5,576 nt of DNA, taken from contig JACCUV010000325.1 of NCBI GenBank assembly GCA_013698495.1, positions 1 through 5,576 on the forward strand. The letters run 5' to 3'. Positions within the stretch are counted from its first letter, which is position 1. Each line of letters opens with the position of its first letter. Shown in pieces: positions 4,802 through 5,576 of this stretch. This DNA is from Chloroflexia bacterium (lineage in GTDB: Bacteria; Chloroflexota; Chloroflexia; Thermomicrobiales; UBA6265). A program made the translations under genes and the position numbers. A model generated the notes under the pieces. It was not told where the DNA came from and searched no databases. It saw nothing but the letters and a program-made list of their open reading frames with translations.

Positions 4802-5576
4802 CTAGGGAGAATTGCGATCCGCCAGGCTGGGCGGCGTCGATGTCGTCGACCACAAATGCGCTTGCCTCAAGGCGATGTCGGCGACGAACAAGGCGAGCGC
4901 CGCAATCAGCGGCAGGTACCAAACCGCCCGCACCGCCCCTGGCGCCCGGGCATTCGCCTGACCCGCATCGAACAACGATGCGTCCGGCGCCTGATCGAGC
5001 GATCGAATCTCGCCACCGGTGCGGCCGGCGATCGCTTCCAGCAGGGTCACGCCATCCTCGGCGGGGAGCCACTCCGGCGAAGCCTGGATTGCGCCAGCCA
5101 ACCCGATCCCCAGATCAGGAAGCTCGATTCGATACGACCCCGGATCGGGCGCGGTTACGATCGCTTCGTAACTGCCCGGAGAATCAATCGAAAGGGCCGC
5201 GGATTGTGTTTCGCCGCCCGGCAGCACGATAGTCAGCGATTGCCCCTGCAGGTCTCTCGCATTGCCATCGGCGGTTTGGCTGTCGACGGTGACAACCATA
5301 TTGGAACCCGTGCGGGCGAGGTCGACGGTAATCGCCTGATTGGTCGGGTCGGGGAGGCTCCACCGCAGCGTCTGACCCCAAAACTGGTTGTATTGGTCCC
5401 AATCTGTCCACTGCGAGGCATAGTCGCTGCCATTGTCGGCCGTCCACGCCACCACACGGCCCAATCCGAGTTGCCATTTCGCCAACAGGGGATCGCCCCG
5501 GTCGCTGACGAGGTCGACCTGAGCGGCGGATCTGCCCTCGGCAAAATTGTAGCCGTCGATAGTGGGCATGGCGCCG
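4802..5576 (-). CDS. C-terminal part of a large membrane-anchored protein, glutamine-amidotransferase-like/VWA type
   Basis: The frame is open from the right edge to a TAG at 4802-4804, so the start lies outside; the ATG at 5569 is probably internal. Numbered from that ATG, LVSDRGDPLLAKWQLGLGRV (20-39), then AWTADNGSDY and QWTDWDQYNQFWGQTLRW (53-70), match the hallmark end of the amidotransferase-like domain in bacterial VWA-type membrane proteins. A beta-rich segment follows (about 78-160). Next comes SPEWLPAEDGVTLLEAIAGR (164-183) with TGGEI, typical of the last soluble part of these proteins. A membrane helix (about 214-235, VRAVWYLPLIAALALFVADI) with a following Arg anchors the C-terminus, leaving a short cytoplasmic tail. 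The soluble part should face outward. Such genes often occur with MoxR-type ATPases and DUF58 proteins, which here could only lie beyond the edge. The role of the family is poorly known; no amidotransferase catalytic residues can be judged from this fragment. Confidence 0.75.
   Translation of the reverse strand, partial: GAMPTIDGYNFAEGRSAAQVDLVSDRGDPLLAKWQLGLGRVVAWTADNGSDYASQWTDWDQYNQFWGQTLRWSLPDPTNQAITVDLARTGSNMVVTVDSQTADGNARDLQGQSLTIVLPGGETQSAALSIDSPGSYEAIVTAPDPGSYRIELPDLGIGLAGAIQASPEWLPAEDGVTLLEAIAGRTGGEIRSLDQAPDASLFDAGQANARAPGAVRAVWYLPLIAALALFVADIALRQAHLWSTTSTPPSLADRNSP

Noticed and set aside
4494..5072. Leftward 192-codon open frame spanning the corA leader
   Set aside because: It is out of frame with two well-supported genes on the same strand and its Arg/Gly-rich product is a frame shadow.
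4636..5232. Rightward 198-codon open frame opposite corA and the membrane protein
   Set aside because: It lies antisense to both genes, with Arg/Pro-rich composition and no domain.

Overview
The window is GC-rich bacterial DNA holding five protein-coding genes in two converging groups. Three genes read rightward: an incomplete beta-propeller-like protein, a macro-domain protein and an FrsA-like alpha/beta hydrolase. Two read leftward from the right edge: the C-terminal part of a large membrane-anchored protein, then a CorA-type magnesium/cobalt transporter. The protein styles, chiefly the C-terminal module of a glutamine-amidotransferase-like/VWA membrane protein and a CorA close to the Thermotoga type, would suit a Chloroflexota lineage such as Thermomicrobia. 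That placement is inference; the window has no rRNA or other marker gene to prove it.

Layout. 1-1152 (+): acidic repeat linker followed by a propeller-like domain, with the start outside the window. 1153-1314: gap with a perfect 26-bp palindrome and a second, competing complement of its left arm, then a possible -10 element. 1315-1917 (+): macro domain. 1918-1959: short gap with a ribosome binding site. 1960-3351 (+): hydrolase with a complete Ser-Asp-His triad and an unusual acidic C-terminal tail. 3352-3702: convergent gap of about 350 bases without a believable gene, carrying several inverted repeats. 3703-4725 (-): corA. 4726-4801: corA leader with three near-copies of a 10-bp unit and a possible -10. 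4802-5576 (-): C-terminal part of the membrane protein, running off the right edge.

How they fit together. The macro gene and the hydrolase are 42 bases apart on one strand and could be co-transcribed. The macro domain lacks the acidic residue used by MacroD-type hydrolases, so it may bind its ligand rather than cleave it. The hydrolase substrate cannot be read from sequence. CorA and the upstream membrane protein are also co-oriented, but the 76-base gap with its own promoter-like element and repeats makes separate transcription of corA plausible. No mobile element, CRISPR array, tRNA or rRNA was seen. No established novel system is evident. The most interesting points are the alternative-pairing palindrome before the macro gene, an in-frame palindromic insertion in CorA, the helical-turn repeats in the corA leader, and the structured convergent gap.
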